The translations under genes were made by a program, and so were the position numbers. Source: Congeria kusceri (taxonomy: Eukaryota; Mollusca; Bivalvia; Myida; Dreissenidae). From it: 64,000 bases of DNA. The stretch spans positions 22,171,105 to 22,235,104 of the forward strand of contig CM051030.1 in the NCBI GenBank assembly GCA_027627225.1. The letters are read 5' to 3'. A model generated the notes under the pieces. It was not told where the DNA came from. It worked only from the letters and a program-made list of their open reading frames with translations, and ran no database searches. This document shows positions 61,883-64,000 of the stretch, piece after piece (positions within the stretch are counted from its first letter, which is position 1; the number at the start of each line of letters is the position of its first letter).

Positions 61883-62597
61883 CAACAGTATTTGAACAAA
61901 ACTAATTAAAACATTGCTGAAAAATATTTTTTTTTATCATAATTATAGTCTAAGAGTAAAGAGTATCATGGTGGCGTAAAACGCAGGCTGTTTGCACTCG
62001 TCAAGACTGTCATGACATACATGTAACCAATCAATCAAATATTTTGTAAAAGCCTCAAGTATGGTTAACACTGCTATAACAATATTGACTGGAGTGGACC
62101 CCTGGATTTATATTGTTATGCATCCCAGCGTTTTTCCTCTATACCATTCCCAAACCTATTTTCTGGCTATTTTCCTCAAATTGAAGGTAAAACTTTCCCA
62201 AATCAGAGAAAACATATTCATAAAGGACCATTAATGATTGACGATGTGCTTTTTAAAAATTTTGTTTTATCCATGCGTCTACCAAAATTCAAATCAGCTA
62301 CTGTGCACCGCTAGGGGAAGTAACTGCGTTTGGTGGCGCTGTTATCGAATCGTTTCAATTACAATTCATTGTTTCTTACATACATGGCATCTGAAAATGG
62401 GAACCAACTGAATTGCACTGCGTTTTTGCGAGTGGCAATAAATCATAAAACTAATAATACGGAAAACCCTTCAGGATGCAATATTTTATATAGTTTAAAG
62501 GCTTCATTAATGATCAACAAGCAGGTTTTTCTTTCCTTCTTTGAGACCCACCGAATATCGGCCCTTTCTCCTTGACGTATTTTTCCCCTATGTCATT
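61883..62597. other. Non-coding, upstream of the SET gene, nothing certain
   Basis: I looked on the minus strand for the first SET-gene exon. ATGGATAAAAC near 62272 opens only a short frame without a good donor. CCAGCGTTTTTCCTC at about 62128 may be the end of another hAT-type element whose partner is beyond the window. Confidence 0.3.
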
Positions 62598-62602
62598 GAA
62601 TT

Positions 62603-63748
62603 CAGGGTTCCCGCTGTCGATCGCCATTGTCGCCAATGGCGACAAAATAAAAAATTTGGCGACAACTTTTTGAATTTGGCGAAAGTAAGTGGCGACAACT
62701 TTTCAAAAATGGCGATTTTTCAAAATTCCACATTTTTTCTGCGTAATATTTACTTAAAATGACATAAGAGGCTCTGTTTACCAGCCGCTTTACGGCAGTC
62801 GCTGTGCAATGGATTTCCGTGATGTAAGCGACACTGCTGAAATCAATGGAGCGTGCTGATTGCCGGAAAGTGGCAGATTATGGTGATAATTGGGATTATT
62901 GGTGGTGTTGTTACAAGTTATCTTAATTGGTCGTCAGTTTTATTGCTTCAGAGATAAGACAACTGTGAAATGTACCGACTTTGCGCTGAAGTGTGAAGTG
63001 TTTGTCACAGTATAGGAAGCAGATTAAAGCCTGTTAGGTTGACAACAATGACAATCAAAAAGGTAAATATGGATTGTTTTTAGCATAATCGGTGTGTTTA
63101 AAGGCAATAATTAAACATTTTGCCTTGATTAGTGCTATATAAACATGAGATAATATTCTCTGTTTCACTCGTCAAAATGGCAAGTTCAGAGTGTATAACG
63201 CCTGTTAAAAAGCGAACGTTAGATTCAGATGATGTTGAGACTCCTTCAAAAATGTATAAAACTCTAAATTCACCAGCTAACAGAAATTTCAAAGACAGTT
63301 GGAAATCAGATTTCCCGTTCCTCAAATATGATTCCAACACAAAATCTATGCTGTGTGAACTCTGTATATCCTCAAAACTGAGCAATTCATTCACTACAGG
63401 ATGCACTGTATTGAAAAAGGAGAACATTGTTAAGCATATGAAAACCAAAGGTGAGATTTACTGTAGAGTGAAGTACACAAATACTTAACTTATTTAACTG
63501 TGTTCTGTACAAGGCACTATGTAGTAGTTCATATAATATAACGCGTATTTATATTGTTTATATGCTATTATTGTTATTAGCAGAATTTTTAATGTCTTCA
63601 TTTTCTACAATGCAAATTTGGCGACAACTTTGTGAATTTGGCGAAAGTAAGTGGCGACAACTTTTTGAATTTGGCGAAAGTGGCGACAACTTTTTGATTT
63701 TGGCGAAAGTAAGTGGCGACAACTTTTTAAAGCCCAGAGGGAACCCTG
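62603..63748 (+). mobile_element. CAGGG-ended hAT-like element with partial transposase, target duplication GAATT
   Basis: It starts CAGGGTTCCCGCTG and ends GAGGGAACCCTG, a perfect 10-bp inverted repeat. GAATT flanks both sides (62598-62602 and 63749-63753). Near both ends are direct repeats of GGCGACAACTTTTTGAATTT and GGCGAAAGTAAGTGG. It carries one coding exon with transposase-type zinc-finger features and nothing of the catalytic domain, so it is an internally deleted derivative. Confidence 0.8.
63177..63450 (+). CDS. First coding exon of a hAT-type transposase (zinc-finger part)
   Basis: ATG at 63177 opens a frame of 91 codons plus one base, running to a good donor (AAAG|GTGAG at 63451). 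It encodes MASSECITPVKKRTLDSDD, then FKDSWKSDFPFLKYDSNTKS, MLCELCISSKLSNSF and IVKHMKTK. The pattern W-x4-FPFL, then C-x2-C, then H resembles the N-terminal zinc finger of ZNF862-like and other hAT-derived proteins. The second half of the finger would be on the next exon. Read through, the frame ends at 63488. No later exon is found before the element's right end at 63748, so it is truncated. Confidence 0.6.
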
Positions 63749-63753
63749 GAATT

Positions 63754-64000
63754 TTCCCCAAACGATCCATTTTCCCCCAAAATTGCCTATATATTAAACA
63801 ATTAAAAACAACTACGTTTGTAAATATCGTAAGAGTGCAACAATAGTAACGATAGTTAAAATGGAGGATATTGAAAGGTAAACATATTAAATATATTAAT
63901 TCAAACTCAGTTAAATACTCCAATAACATAACAATAACACTTAAGTGTGTACGGTTATAGGTTTTTATATTTCCCCCAAACTGCCAATAACGCGCTTATA
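63754..64000. other. Non-coding end of window
   Basis: Sequence with several TTTTCCCC runs, similar in flavour to 62140-62200 and 62575-62590, so the GAATT insertion may have landed in an older element. No gene seen. Confidence 0.3.

Overview
This is eukaryotic nuclear DNA, AT-rich, with interspersed repeats, microsatellites, spliced exons with GT/AG borders and no bacterial-style gene packing. The repeat vocabulary (elements opening with GGTCGCTCACCTGA and closing with AGGTGAGCTAAAA, tRNA-derived SINEs, CAGGG-ended hAT relatives, DIRS and Crypton tyrosine recombinases) is what I associate with bivalve molluscs, possibly a heterodont such as Dreissena. The species call is weak and rests on pattern memory, not on a search.

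Layout. 1-2880: no gene seen. 2890-7524: the decayed 3' part of a DIRS-like retrotransposon (tyrosine recombinase pseudogene and terminal repeats), split by a 3.4-kb terminal-inverted-repeat transposon (3901-7260) that itself carries a second inverted-repeat element (4143-6131). 7525-15725: a chain of modular tandem-repeat elements plus a SINE tail. 15726-25607: a gene desert with a few hairpins and a tRNA-like promoter. 25608-28305: a Tigger/pogo-like element, a foldback, an (AC)n microsatellite and two minisatellites. 28306-36690: a second desert. 36694-38302: another modular repeat element.

38332-61377, minus strand: the main find. By joining splice sites and checking intron phase exon by exon I reconstruct one gene of about 20 exons (about 1,315 codons; 5' end not located). 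In order it encodes a KMT5A-like SET domain, a 22-nt microexon, seven tandemly duplicated Asp-rich exons, a BRCT-like domain spread over three exons, two zinc-finger motifs, a Crypton-type tyrosine recombinase domain, an acidic linker and a C-terminal SANT/Myb-like segment. Phases agree throughout, except for three single-base frame breaks. Two SET exons lie in a 3,088-bp tandem duplication that looks identical between copies. The introns hold SINEs, MITEs, a 21-bp minisatellite and modular repeats.

61378-64000: two CAGGG-ended elements with 5-bp target duplications. The second carries the first coding exon of a hAT-type transposase.

The SET-BRCT-recombinase fusion reads like a Crypton recombinase domain taken into a host chromatin/DNA-damage-type protein. 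Whether it is expressed, domesticated or decaying cannot be told from sequence alone.
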